Assembly (NCBI RefSeq): GCF_015221875.1
Contig: NZ_JACYGY010000001.1
Span: 2,644,501-2,708,500 of the forward strand
Length of the DNA: 64,000 nt
Source of the DNA: Dyadobacter subterraneus
GTDB taxonomy: Bacteria; Bacteroidota; Bacteroidia; Cytophagales; Spirosomataceae
Direction: 5' to 3'
The notes under the pieces were generated by a model, which was given only the letters and a program-made list of their open reading frames with translations, did no database searches and was not told the origin of the DNA. Position numbers and translations under genes: made by a program. Positions 26,483-35,445 of the stretch are shown here, piece after piece (the stretch's first letter is position 1; the number at the start of each line of letters is the position of its first letter).

Positions 26483-28132
26483 ATGCTTCAATCGACACCT
26501 TTTGATCAGACGGCAGCATATAAAAAGCTGAAAACCCACCATAAAACAATTTCCCAGAAGCATTTAAAAGACCTTTTTCTTGAAGATCCGGACCGTGCAC
26601 GTAAATTCTCTCTACGTTTTGGAGATATCGTTCTGGATTATTCAAAAAACAGAATTACTACAAGGACAAGAGCATATTTGATTCAACTTGCAGAAGAAGT
26701 TGGTTTATCAGATGCTATTGAACAAATGTTCAGCGGAGAAAAAATCAATGCTACCGAAGGTCGTTCTGTTCTTCACACCGCTCTTCGTAATCGCTCCAAT
26801 ACACCAGTTCTGGTTGATGGAAAAGATGTGATGCCGGATGTTAATGAAGTATTGGCGAAAATGAAAGATTTTTCCAATAAAGTACGTTCGGGATCATGGA
26901 AAGGATATACTGGAAAGGAAATTACAGACATTGTTAATATCGGTATCGGTGGAAGTGATTTGGGCCCGGTCATGGTAACTGAGGCACTTAAAGCATATGG
27001 TAAAAAAGGCTTGAATGTTCATTTTGTATCGAATGTGGATGGAACACACATCGCAGAAACTACAAAATCACTTGATCCGGAAACAACTTTGTTCATGATT
27101 GCTTCCAAAACTTTCACTACGCAGGAAACTATGACAAACGCGCTTACGGCACGTGGCTGGTTTTTGGAAAAAGCGGAAGATGAGGAACATGTGAAAAAAC
27201 ACTTTGTTGCCATTTCAACGAACCGCCCGGAAGTAGAAAAATTTGGTATCGATCCTGAAAACATGTTTGGGTTCTGGGACTGGGTTGGTGGTCGTTACTC
27301 GTTGTGGTCTGCTATTGGTTTGTCTATTGCCTGTTTTGTTGGTTTCAACAATTTTGAGCAGTTGCTGGCTGGTGCGCACGATATGGACAACCATTTCAGA
27401 ACTACAAAACTGGAAAGAAATATTCCGGTGATTCTGGGATTGCTTGGTGTATGGTATAACAATTTCTTCGACGCGCAAACGCACGCTATTTTGCCTTACG
27501 ATCAATATCTGCATCGTTTTGCAGCTTATTTCCAGCAGGGAGATATGGAAAGTAACGGGAAATATGTCGGACGTAACGGCGAACCTGTTACCTATCAAAC
27601 GGGGCCTGTTATCTGGGGTGAGCCTGGTACAAACGGGCAGCATGCTTTCTACCAGTTAATTCACCAGGGTACAAAAGTTATCCCTTGCGATTTTATTGCG
27701 CCAGCGGTAAGCCACAATCCTATCGGCGAACATCATAAAATGCTTTTGTCGAACTTTTTCGCTCAAACAGAAGCACTTATGAATGGTAAAACCTACGAAG
27801 AAGCAAGCGAAGAATTAAAAGCAGCCGGTAAAAGCAAGGAAGAAATCGATTTCCTTACGCCGTTCAAAGTGTTCCAGGGCAATAAACCTACCAACTCGTT
27901 TTTGGTTAAGAAAATCACACCGAAAGTTTTGGGTAGCCTGCTTGCGATGTATGAGCACAAGATTTTTGTGCAGGGAATTATCTGGAATATTTTCAGCTTT
28001 GACCAATGGGGCGTTGAACTTGGTAAGCAACTTGCAAACAAGATTTACCCGGAACTTCAAAATGACTGGCCAGCGACCAATCATGATAGCTCAACCAACA
28101 GTTTGATCAATCAATATAAACGCTGGAGATAA
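26483..28132 (+). CDS. pgi: Glucose-6-phosphate isomerase
   Basis: A 549-residue cytosolic enzyme that interconverts glucose 6-phosphate and fructose 6-phosphate in glycolysis and gluconeogenesis. Family signatures are clear: [61 protein letters not shown] and [11 protein letters not shown]. Length is that of the full bacterial/eukaryotic type. Its 3' end overlaps the convergent VanZ-like gene by 22 nt. Confidence 0.98.
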   Translation: MLQSTPFDQTAAYKKLKTHHKTISQKHLKDLFLEDPDRARKFSLRFGDIVLDYSKNRITTRTRAYLIQLAEEVGLSDAIEQMFSGEKINATEGRSVLHTALRNRSNTPVLVDGKDVMPDVNEVLAKMKDFSNKVRSGSWKGYTGKEITDIVNIGIGGSDLGPVMVTEALKAYGKKGLNVHFVSNVDGTHIAETTKSLDPETTLFMIASKTFTTQETMTNALTARGWFLEKAEDEEHVKKHFVAISTNRPEVEKFGIDPENMFGFWDWVGGRYSLWSAIGLSIACFVGFNNFEQLLAGAHDMDNHFRTTKLERNIPVILGLLGVWYNNFFDAQTHAILPYDQYLHRFAAYFQQGDMESNGKYVGRNGEPVTYQTGPVIWGEPGTNGQHAFYQLIHQGTKVIPCDFIAPAVSHNPIGEHHKMLLSNFFAQTEALMNGKTYEEASEELKAAGKSKEEIDFLTPFKVFQGNKPTNSFLVKKITPKVLGSLLAMYEHKIFVQGIIWNIFSFDQWGVELGKQLANKIYPELQNDWPATNHDSSTNSLINQYKRWR

Positions 28133-28500
28133 CGGTCAAGCACGATTGCTTTAAAACCGAATCCAATAAAAACGCCAATAGAATCTGCCACTATATCGAG
28201 CAAGTCAAATGTTCGGTCTAGTGGCATTATTTCTTGATAGAACTCAATCCCTACACCATAAGCAATTCCGGCCAGAATCACGGTCACTGCTTTTTGTGGA
28301 TAAAACAAAAGCCAAAAAACTGTAAAACCGGCAAAAAGACCTGCGTGCACCAGTTTATCAAAACCTGTCACTGGTGCTTCCGGAATATCCTTTCCCGGCC
28401 AGCTGCAAGCCACCAAAATAAGTAATGTCCAAAAGATAGCAACCCAGGCGTGTTTGGAAAGAAAACTCAAAAGAAGCTGAAATGGATTTGCAGGTCGCAT
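28111..28500 (-). CDS. VanZ-like family membrane protein
   Basis: A 129-residue protein with about four hydrophobic helices. [32 protein letters not shown] and [17 protein letters not shown] are characteristic of VanZ-like proteins (the motif of D, H and N/D residues near helix starts). VanZ itself raises teicoplanin resistance, but most short homologues have no known function. It converges on pgi with a 22-nt overlap of coding ends. A duplicated segment directly upstream may carry its promoter. Confidence 0.85.
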   Translation of the reverse strand: MRPANPFQLLLSFLSKHAWVAIFWTLLILVACSWPGKDIPEAPVTGFDKLVHAGLFAGFTVFWLLFYPQKAVTVILAGIAYGVGIEFYQEIMPLDRTFDLLDIVADSIGVFIGFGFKAIVLDRYLQRLY

Positions 28501-28509
28501 GGTTTGGTT

Positions 28510-28555
28510 TTAGTGTATTCAGACAAATGTAATTAGTGTATTCAGACAAATGTAA
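28510..28555 (-). repeat. Two perfect tandem 23-bp copies with TACATTTG promoter-like words
   Basis: The 23-bp unit is repeated exactly twice, at 28510-28532 and 28533-28555. Read on the minus strand each copy has TACATTTG (28531-28524 and 28554-28547), a full match to the Bacteroidota -7 consensus, so the duplication doubles a possible promoter of the VanZ-like gene. The TTG of the outer copy lies 15 nt before the inner TACATTTG, slightly shorter than usual. Confidence 0.7.
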
Positions 28556-28633
28556 ATTGAGTTTTTGATAATTCATTCTGTCTCCCGATTCTTACTTTAT
28601 TTGTTGCTATATCATTCCGGTATAATACTATAC

Positions 28634-28667
28634 AAAAAGCTGCACCAAAATATTTGATGCAGCTTTT
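28634..28667 (-). terminator. Terminator after the lipoprotein gene
   Basis: AAAAGCTGCA pairs with TGCAGCTTTT (10 bp, 13-nt loop). On the minus strand the stem ends in a run of five T. It lies about 30 nt downstream of the lipoprotein stop codon. Confidence 0.75.
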
Positions 28668-28698
28668 CGGCAAATACACTTATAAGAGAGGTTACGAT

Positions 28699-29118
28699 TT
28701 ATAACTTTTCAATAGTCAGGCTTACTTTGTAATCTTCCAGATTTATCGTTTTGAAAATCTCAGGATAAGGAGAAACCTCATGGATTTTGATGTAATAAGA
28801 CTGGTCGCCTAACTTGAAAGACTGGACCGTTTTATCGTCGTTAATTAATTCTATCAATGCCTCCGTACTATTGGCCTCGTCTGATATATTAAATTTCACT
28901 TTCACAGTTCCTGCTGAAATGCAATCCGCATTGATGGGGCAGCGGCTGTCATTGACCTCCAGCACTGTCACAGCTAGCAGAGCTCCTGAAACAGTGACCG
29001 ATGTGAGTTTGCGATAGGAAGCGCTGGTCGATGATTCCTGAGGATGTGGCTCCTCATTCTTATTATGGCAGGACAGACTGGCAAACCAAAGGACAATTAG
29101 AATTATTATTTTCTTCAT
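28699..29118 (-). CDS. Small lipoprotein of unknown function
   Basis: The start at 29118 gives a 139-residue protein with a clean lipoprotein signal (KKIIILIVLWFASLSC, Cys17); a longer frame to 29193 would add 25 residues ahead of it. The mature part contains DSRCPINADCISAGTVKVKFNI. This CP...C...G motif, followed by alternating beta strands, recurs in many small Bacteroidota lipoproteins whose function is unknown. The two cysteines could form a disulfide. No enzymatic motif is visible. Confidence 0.75.
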   Translation of the reverse strand: MKKIIILIVLWFASLSCHNKNEEPHPQESSTSASYRKLTSVTVSGALLAVTVLEVNDSRCPINADCISAGTVKVKFNISDEANSTEALIELINDDKTVQSFKLGDQSYYIKIHEVSPYPEIFKTINLEDYKVSLTIEKL

Positions 29119-29320
29119 AGCTATTGTTTTTATAATGATAAGATGCCGGAGGATCGAAAAAGGTTGGAAAGAAGTTAGACTTTTTTTCAGCATCAGGGAT
29201 ATTGGGAAATTGAATATTTATTAAATTTTTTTATTAATTATAAATAATTGATAATCAATAAAATGTATAAGATTTTGGCTAGATTTTTAGTGTTTCTAAA
29301 TGTTAGAGAAGAGTTGCTTC

Positions 29321-29352
29321 TTGTTCTGACTAAATTGTTATACTTATTTTTG
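29321..29352 (+). promoter_or_regulatory. Promoter of the secreted hydrolase gene
   Basis: TTG at 29321-29323, then 21 nt, then TATTTTTG at 29345-29352. Both elements and spacing match the Bacteroidota sigma-A promoter (TTG, 17-23 nt, TAnnTTTG). The start codon is 83 nt downstream. Confidence 0.55.
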
Positions 29353-29435
29353 TGTGATTTCATATTTGTATTAAAACAAGAAATATTTAATTATCTAAAA
29401 CCCTTATTGCAATCTTTTATTTAAGTTAATCCTTT

Positions 29436-31895
29436 ATGAGAAAAATTATCTTAGGCTTCTTTTTTGTTATTATTTGCATTTCAAATCCGGCCAGGTCGCA
29501 AACAGTATATAAATTCACGGATGGGTTGGCGGTAGGGCCTTGTCATCAATATGGCCGCGAGGCGATTTATAAAGATGAGCTTGCTTACCAGCTCTATTCC
29601 GGCTTGCTTACAAAACCTCAGGAGGGCAGCGTTTTTACCAAAAATGAAAAGGGGGAGGAAGTAAAATGGAAACCGGTAAAAACGGATACATCCGGCCGTT
29701 TTCGTGGCGAAGCTTTTACAAACGGTTATATTTATCTGACTTATCAATCTTCAAAAGAGCAATCCGTTTTGTTGAATATTACGGGTCATGACATGGTTTA
29801 TGTCAATGGAGTTCCCAGGGGCGGAGACGCTTATCGTTATGGCTGGATGCATTTACCCGTTCAATTAAAAAAAGGAAATAATCAGTTTTATATACGCGTA
29901 GCCCGATTCGGAAGGTTTGGTGGCATCACTGCAAAATTGACTTTTCCGCAAAAAGCGATCGCATTTAATACTGATGACCTAACACTTCCTCATATCGTTC
30001 CCTCTCTGAGAAATGATTCATTGTGGCTGGGAATCGTAGTTTTGAATACCACTTCAAAAAAGCTTTCAGGCTTACAGGTGAATACTGATCTTTCAGGAAA
30101 AATGATAACAACAAAACTTCCTGAGATACCGCCAATGAGTAGTAGAAAAGTTGCTATTCTGGTTGATGCTAGAGGTTCACTATCAACAGGAAAACATAAG
30201 GTGGGTATCAGGCTGCAACAGAACAAAAAAGCTATTGACGAGACAAGTGTGGAACTTGAATCCATAGCGGAAGGCAAGCATTACAGCCGGACATTTGTAA
30301 GTGCAATGGATGGAAGCGTTCAGTATTATAGCGTTGCGCCTCAGAGTAAATCTGATGGAACGGCTCCCGCACTTTTCCTGTCTGTGCATGGAGCAGAAGT
30401 ACAGGCAATTAACCAGGCGCGTGCTTACAAACCAAAAGATTGGGGCGTTGTGGTGGCACCAACAAATCGTCGGCCGAGAGGATTTAACTGGGAGGATTGG
30501 GGCAGGATTGATGCGCTGGAAGTTTTTGAGATTGCAAAAAAACAGTATAAGCCAGATCCGTCGCGCATTTATTTGACCGGACATTCCATGGGTGGACACG
30601 GAACTTGGTTTCTGGGCGCTACTTATCCGGGAAATTGGGCTGCCATTGCGCCTTCTGCTGGTTATCCAAATCTTTCATCTTACGGCTCACATGACGGACA
30701 AATTCCGGAAAATTCAGAAATTCCGATGGAAGCGATTTTACTTCGTGCAAGTAATCCAAGTAATGTTCTGGCTTTGGCTACAAATTATAAAACGCTTGGT
30801 GTGTACGTAGCTCATGGCGATGCTGACAAAACAGTTTCCGTTGAATATGCACGTCAGATGAGAAAATTGCTGGGTACATTTCATAACGATTTCAGCTATT
30901 ACGAATATCCCGGCGGCGAACATTGGTATGGTGATGAAAGCGTTGACTGGGCACCGATATTTAACTTTTTCAGCTGGCATAAAATAAAAAAAGACACGGC
31001 TGACAATCACATTGATTTTAAAACAGCAAATCCAGGCATTTCATCAAAAATGCGTTGGGCAGGTATTTACCAGCAAACTTCTCCTCTTAATTACAGCAGA
31101 ATTCAATTAGACAGAGATAAAATTAAAAACAGTATCACTGGAAAAACAGAAAATACGGCTTTGCTTTCGCTAAATCTTGGAGGTTTTTCTGTTGGAAAAA
31201 TCGTGACAATTAAGCTGGATAGCCTTGCTGACGTTCAGTATACAATCACAAAACCAGATGAAATTATTTATCTGAAAAAAGAAAATGGCTGGAAAATTGC
31301 CGCTGCGCCAGATCTTACTCAAAAAAATCCATTGCGTTACGGAACCTTCAAGGATGGATTCAAAAGTAGAATGATTTACGTTTATGCTACCAATGGATCA
31401 AAAGAAGAAAATAACTGGGCTTTTGAAAAAGCAAGATTTGATTCTGAAACCTGGTATTTTCGTGGAAACGGTGCCGTGGACATTGTTGCAGATAAAGATT
31501 TTGAGCCCGCGAAGTTCCCGGATCGTGGAATTGTGTTGTATGGTAATTCAGAAAATAATCTCGCATGGAATAAACTTCTCGGCGAATGTCCGGTAAAAGT
31601 TACCAGAGGAAAAATTGTAGCAGGAGAAAAACAATTTTCGGGGGATGATTTAGCTGCTTATTTTATCTGGCCAAGAAAGGATAGCGATTTTGGATCAATT
31701 TCTGTTATTGCAGGAACCGGGATGAAAGGATTAAAAGCTGCTAACGCCAATCAATATTTCAGCGGCGGAAGCGGTTTTGCCGATTTGATGATCTTTTCAG
31801 CAGACATGTTGAAATCCGGAGTGGATGGAGTAAAAATGGCCGGATTTTTTGGAAATGACTGGTCCTTTGAAAAAGGAGAATTTGTCAAAAAATAG
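29436..31895 (+). CDS. Large secreted alpha/beta-hydrolase (prolyl-oligopeptidase/esterase type)
   Basis: An 819-residue exported protein with a signal peptide ending near PARSQT. An N-terminal beta-rich region (about 60-165; LLNITGHDMVYVNGVPRGG) looks like a carbohydrate-binding or jelly-roll module. The hydrolase domain has the nucleophile elbow YLTGHSMGGHGTWF (Ser near 384), a candidate acid Asp in AHGDADKTVS (about 461) and His in YPGGEHWYGDE (about 495). The last 280 residues form a further domain. Similar proteins are labelled prolyl oligopeptidase family or PHB depolymerase-like esterase. Substrate is unknown; a role in removing ester groups from polysaccharide is plausible but unproven. 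Confidence 0.82.
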   Translation: MRKIILGFFFVIICISNPARSQTVYKFTDGLAVGPCHQYGREAIYKDELAYQLYSGLLTKPQEGSVFTKNEKGEEVKWKPVKTDTSGRFRGEAFTNGYIYLTYQSSKEQSVLLNITGHDMVYVNGVPRGGDAYRYGWMHLPVQLKKGNNQFYIRVARFGRFGGITAKLTFPQKAIAFNTDDLTLPHIVPSLRNDSLWLGIVVLNTTSKKLSGLQVNTDLSGKMITTKLPEIPPMSSRKVAILVDARGSLSTGKHKVGIRLQQNKKAIDETSVELESIAEGKHYSRTFVSAMDGSVQYYSVAPQSKSDGTAPALFLSVHGAEVQAINQARAYKPKDWGVVVAPTNRRPRGFNWEDWGRIDALEVFEIAKKQYKPDPSRIYLTGHSMGGHGTWFLGATYPGNWAAIAPSAGYPNLSSYGSHDGQIPENSEIPMEAILLRASNPSNVLALATNYKTLGVYVAHGDADKTVSVEYARQMRKLLGTFHNDFSYYEYPGGEHWYGDESVDWAPIFNFFSWHKIKKDTADNHIDFKTANPGISSKMRWAGIYQQTSPLNYSRIQLDRDKIKNSITGKTENTALLSLNLGGFSVGKIVTIKLDSLADVQYTITKPDEIIYLKKENGWKIAAAPDLTQKNPLRYGTFKDGFKSRMIYVYATNGSKEENNWAFEKARFDSETWYFRGNGAVDIVADKDFEPAKFPDRGIVLYGNSENNLAWNKLLGECPVKVTRGKIVAGEKQFSGDDLAAYFIWPRKDSDFGSISVIAGTGMKGLKAANANQYFSGGSGFADLMIFSADMLKSGVDGVKMAGFFGNDWSFEKGEFVKK

Positions 31896-31914
31896 AATAT
31901 TTTCCGGGCTTATG

Positions 31915-31950
31915 AAAGCATCAGACAAAATCGTCTGGTGCTTTTTCTTT
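31915..31950 (+). terminator. Terminator after the secreted hydrolase
   Basis: AAAGCATCAGAC pairs with GTCTGGTGCTTT (12 bp, one G-T) with a 6-nt loop, followed by TTCTTTT. It separates convergent genes and may also act weakly on the minus strand. Confidence 0.82.
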
Positions 31951-31972
31951 TCAGCCTGAACAAATCATGGTG

Positions 31973-32803
31973 TCAGCCATTATCTGCAAATTCCGGATAT
32001 AGGGTCATCCCGCCGTCGATGTAAAGCGTCTCGCCATTTACATAATCGGAATCATCAGATGCAAGCCAGCCAACTGCCTTTGCGACATCCTGTGGAGTTC
32101 CAATTCTTTTATATGGAATAAGTTGAAGCAAACCTTTGTATTTATCAGGATCTGACCAGACTTCTTTGTTGATAGTCGTCTTGATAGCACCCGGGCTTAC
32201 TGAATTTACACGGATTTTGTGTGGTGCAAGTTCCTGTGAAATTGATTTCATGAACATCATGATTCCACCTTTTGAAGCTGCATAATTGACATGGCCAGCC
32301 CAGGGAATGATGTCATGCACAGAACTCATCAATATTATTTTCCCAATTGATAATTCACTATGGTCAGGCTGATCTTGCGTTGCGATTTTTTGTTGGGTAA
32401 CAAATTGACGGGCTGCTTCGCGACAACATAAAAATTGTCCGGTTAGATTTACATCAATCACTTTCTGCCACTGCTGCAATGTCATATCAAGGAATGAAGA
32501 ATCCTGTTGAAGGCCTGCATTACTTACAAGCACATCAAGTCTTCCATAGGTCGCAATTGTTTCATTAAACATTGCTTTTACTTCTTCCTCTTTGCTGACG
32601 TCAGCTTTTACAAGGATTGCAGTACCGCCATTTTTAGTAATTTCATCTAAAACTTCCTTACCGGCATCTGCATTGGCGCTGTAATTCACAACAACCTTAG
32701 CGCCAAGCTGACCAAAATAAACTGCACAGGCTTTGCCTATTCCTGAGCTCGAACCTGTAACAACAACTACTTTATCTTTAAACCGCTGATCAGAAGTACT
32801 CAT
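31973..32803 (-). CDS. SDR family oxidoreductase (glucose 1-dehydrogenase-like)
   Basis: A 276-residue classical short-chain dehydrogenase. The NAD(P)-binding motif is TGSSSGIGKA (about residue 17), NAG appears as VSNAGLQQD, the catalytic Ser lies in ILMSSVHDII and the YxxxK pair in VNYAASKGG. The C-terminal VNGETLYIDGGMTL is usual. It most resembles glucose 1-dehydrogenase and related oxidoreductases, but substrate cannot be fixed. Its start overlaps the stop of the small upstream gene by ATGA, so translation is coupled. Confidence 0.9.
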   Translation of the reverse strand: MSTSDQRFKDKVVVVTGSSSGIGKACAVYFGQLGAKVVVNYSANADAGKEVLDEITKNGGTAILVKADVSKEEEVKAMFNETIATYGRLDVLVSNAGLQQDSSFLDMTLQQWQKVIDVNLTGQFLCCREAARQFVTQQKIATQDQPDHSELSIGKIILMSSVHDIIPWAGHVNYAASKGGIMMFMKSISQELAPHKIRVNSVSPGAIKTTINKEVWSDPDKYKGLLQLIPYKRIGTPQDVAKAVGWLASDDSDYVNGETLYIDGGMTLYPEFADNG

Positions 32804-33108
32804 ATCGCTTCGTTATCGATTGATTTTAATTTTTTCCAAACACTTCTTGTGACATTTTTGACAGCCCAGTTTTTTGCTATCAAAACAGCTTTTGAAATAG
32901 CATCCTTTGGAGAGATATTAGAAGTTTTAATTAATTCCTGTGCAATGGTCATTGCTTTTTCACGTGTAGTGGGAGACAAATATCTCAATTCAGGTAGTGT
33001 CATCATTGCGTCCATAAAAGTCGGTTTGATCTGATTAATTGATGAATGTGTTGCTCGGTGTGATAAAAATTTGTGCCAGGATTTTATCCAACTTAATGAC
33101 GTATCCAT
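32800..33108 (-). CDS. Small protein of unknown function, coupled to the SDR gene
   Basis: A 102-residue hydrophilic protein without signal or membrane segment. The core PELRYLSPTTREKAMTIAQELI followed by DAISKAVLIAKNWAVKN resembles the short helical region found in YdaT-like bacterial proteins (REKAIEIANALL...AIAIATAKA), a faint similarity only. Its stop overlaps the SDR start (ATGA). It lies just after the dnaK terminator, so its promoter must lie within about 80 nt or transcription must read through. Confidence 0.6.
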   Translation of the reverse strand: MDTSLSWIKSWHKFLSHRATHSSINQIKPTFMDAMMTLPELRYLSPTTREKAMTIAQELIKTSNISPKDAISKAVLIAKNWAVKNVTRSVWKKLKSIDNEAI

Positions 33109-33141
33109 GAAGATTAATTACGCACTTTTTAAATTTTAGCT

Positions 33142-33177
33142 GAAAAAAAATCCCCAACTCTCGAAGGGGATTTTTTC
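33142..33177 (-). terminator. Rho-independent terminator of dnaK
   Basis: AAAAAATCCCC pairs with GGGGATTTTTT around a 10-nt loop; the A and T runs on both sides let it work in either direction. On the minus strand it starts 13 nt after the dnaK stop. Confidence 0.88.
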
Positions 33178-33189
33178 AATTTGTATTCC

Positions 33190-35094
33190 TTATTTGACTT
33201 CCTCGAAATTTACGTCGGTTACGTCTTCCGCTCCGGCACTTTCACCGGCCGCTCCGTTTCCTTGTGGGTTAGGAGCTCCTTGCTGACCTTCGCCTCCCTG
33301 AGCATACATCTCCTGAGAAGCAGCCTGCCATGCAGCGTTAAGTTTTTCCATTGAAGAATCAATAGCAGCCAAATCCTGAGTCTGGTGTGCAGTACGCAAT
33401 TCAGCAAGTGCACCTTCGATCGCAGTTTTATTTGGTTCAGACAATTTATCTCCAAATTCTTTCAACTGTTTGTCAGTTGAGAAAATCAGACTGTCTGCTG
33501 TATTGATTTTTTCAATTTTTTCACGTTCTGCTTTATCAGATGCTTCGTTAGCTTTCGCTTCTTCACGCATACGGTTGATTTCAGCATCAGTTAATCCACT
33601 TGAAGCCTCAATACGGATTTTTTGTTCTTTTCCGGTTCCTTTATCTTTTGCAGAAACGTGCAGGATACCATTTGCATCAACGTCAAATGTTACTTCAATT
33701 TGAGGAGTACCGCGTTGTGCTGGTGGAATATCAGATAAATGGAAACGACCTAATGTACGGTTTTGATTCGCCAAAGGACGTTCACCTTGCAAGATGTGGA
33801 TCTCAACAGAAGGCTGGTTATCAGCAGCAGTTGAGAATACTTCCGTTTTCTTGGAAGGAATAGTCGTGTTAGCTTCAATCAATTTTGTAGAAACACCACC
33901 CAAAGTTTCAATACCAAGAGACAAAGGAATAACGTCTAACAAAAGAACGTCTTTCACTTCACCTGTCAATACTCCACCTTGAATTGCAGCTCCAACAGCA
34001 ACAGCTTCATCAGGGTTAACACCTTTCGAAGGTTTTCTTCCAAAGAATTTCTCAACTTCTTCCTGAACACGAGGAATACGGGTTGATCCACCTACAAGAA
34101 TAACTTCGCTGATATCACTGTTTGAATAACCTGCGTTTTTCATCGCTCTTTTGCAAGGTTCCATCATGCGTTGGAACAAGTTATCTGCCAATTGTTCAAA
34201 TTTGGCACGAGTCAATGAACGAACAAGGTGTTTTGGAATACCATCTACCGGGAAAATGTATGGTAAATTGATTTCCGTTTGTGTTGAGCTTGAAAGTTCA
34301 ACTTTTGCTTTTTCAGCAGCTTCTTTCAAACGTTGCAAAGCCATAGGATCTTTTGTAAGATCTACACCTTCGTCAGATTTGAATTCAGCAGCAAGCCAGT
34401 TTATAATTACCTGGTCGAAGTCATCACCACCAAGGTGCGTATCACCGTCAGTTGATTTTACTTCAAAAACTCCGTCTCCCAATTCAAGTACAGATACGTC
34501 AAACGTACCACCACCTAAATCGAAAACAGCAATTTTCATATCGATATGTTGCTTGTCAAGACCGTAAGCCAAGGCAGCAGCAGTTGGTTCGTTAATGATA
34601 CGTTTAACATCCAAACCAGCAATTTGACCTGCTTCTTTGGTAGCCTGACGTTCAGCATCATTGAAATAAGCCGGAACAGTGATTACTGCTTCTGTTACTT
34701 CTACCCCTAAATAATCCTCAGCAGTTTGTTTCATTTTTTGCAGAATGAAAGCAGAAACTTCTTGTGGAGTGTACAAGCGATCACCGATCGGGATACGTGG
34801 AGTGTTATTTGGACCTTTCTCTACGGTATATGCGACAGTTTTCATTTCACCGGAAACCTCGTCATATTTTTTACCCATGAAACGCTTGATGGAGCTAATC
34901 GTATGCTTGGGATTGGTGATTGCCTGACGTTTTGCAGGCGCACCTACTTTACGTTCGCCATTGTCCATGAACGCAACTACGGAAGGAGTCGTACGAGCAC
35001 CTTCGCTATTTGCGATTACGACAGGCTCATTACCTTCCATGACAGCTACGCAGGAGTTAGTGGTTCCTAAGTCTATGCCAATAATTTTTCCCAT
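33190..35094 (-). CDS. dnaK: Molecular chaperone DnaK (Hsp70)
   Basis: A 634-residue cytosolic Hsp70. The nucleotide-binding domain starts [17 protein letters not shown] and includes [48 protein letters not shown] and [14 protein letters not shown]. The substrate-binding domain has [17 protein letters not shown], and the tail is rich in Gly/Gln and ends DVNFEEVK. It folds and protects proteins with DnaJ and GrpE, neither of which is adjacent. A triple TGACA/TGTCA site upstream is a candidate stress-regulation element; no CIRCE element was found. Confidence 0.98.
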   Translation of the reverse strand: MGKIIGIDLGTTNSCVAVMEGNEPVVIANSEGARTTPSVVAFMDNGERKVGAPAKRQAITNPKHTISSIKRFMGKKYDEVSGEMKTVAYTVEKGPNNTPRIPIGDRLYTPQEVSAFILQKMKQTAEDYLGVEVTEAVITVPAYFNDAERQATKEAGQIAGLDVKRIINEPTAAALAYGLDKQHIDMKIAVFDLGGGTFDVSVLELGDGVFEVKSTDGDTHLGGDDFDQVIINWLAAEFKSDEGVDLTKDPMALQRLKEAAEKAKVELSSSTQTEINLPYIFPVDGIPKHLVRSLTRAKFEQLADNLFQRMMEPCKRAMKNAGYSNSDISEVILVGGSTRIPRVQEEVEKFFGRKPSKGVNPDEAVAVGAAIQGGVLTGEVKDVLLLDVIPLSLGIETLGGVSTKLIEANTTIPSKKTEVFSTAADNQPSVEIHILQGERPLANQNRTLGRFHLSDIPPAQRGTPQIEVTFDVDANGILHVSAKDKGTGKEQKIRIEASSGLTDAEINRMREEAKANEASDKAEREKIEKINTADSLIFSTDKQLKEFGDKLSEPNKTAIEGALAELRTAHQTQDLAAIDSSMEKLNAAWQAASQEMYAQGGEGQQGAPNPQGNGAAGESAGAEDVTDVNFEEVK

Positions 35095-35219
35095 TGTGAT
35101 ATATTAAAGTTAAATATTATTTATTTCCTGTTTCGCGACTAAGATCTTTTTCAATTTCATGTCGTGTTTCAGTATTCTTTAAAAAGCCCGTACCAGACTA
35201 TACAAACGGATTATTGCAG

Positions 35220-35241
35220 TGACAAAGTGTCAGTTTTGACA
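35220..35241 (-). promoter_or_regulatory. TGACA/TGTCA triple half-site upstream of dnaK
   Basis: On the plus strand TGACA (35220-35224), three bases, TGTCA (35228-35232), four bases, TGACA (35237-35241). The first two make a perfect inverted repeat and the last two make a second one sharing the middle half-site. It lies about 126 nt before the dnaK start and is a candidate binding site for a heat-shock or stress regulator. Function is inferred. Confidence 0.45.
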
Positions 35242-35309
35242 GCCAGTTGTGTTCATGTCCAAACCATAAATTTTATGCTATATTGAAATAGAAAGCATAA
35301 AATCAAAAC

Positions 35310-35348
35310 GCCAGACAGAAATATTGTTTCATAATATTTCTGTCTGGC
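35310..35348 (-). terminator. Terminator of the CotH gene
   Basis: A perfect 16-bp stem (GCCAGACAGAAATATT against its complement, 7-nt loop). On the minus strand it is followed by GTTTTGATTTT. It lies about 98 nt past the CotH stop. Confidence 0.85.
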
Positions 35349-35445
35349 TTAATAAACCAATTTTATTATAATACCTTGATTAGTAACGAGTGAGCAGTTA
35401 TCAAATGATGCTGAAAGTCATTGTTCTTGTTTCTTATCGTTTCGA

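Larger units (their letters stand above)
35095..35445. other. dnaK upstream region
   Basis: A 351-nt gap without a gene. It holds, from right to left, the terminator of the CotH gene (35310-35348), an AT-rich hairpin ATTTTATGC / GCATAAAAT (35270-35278 and 35295-35303), the TGACA/TGTCA cluster (35220-35241), and an AT-rich dnaK leader of over 100 nt. No clear TTG/TAnnTTTG pair was recognised for dnaK. Confidence 0.6.

Noticed and set aside
35095..35445. CIRCE element ahead of dnaK
   Set aside because: The TTAGCACTC-N9-GAGTGCTAA pattern is absent; only the different TGACA/TGTCA cluster is present.
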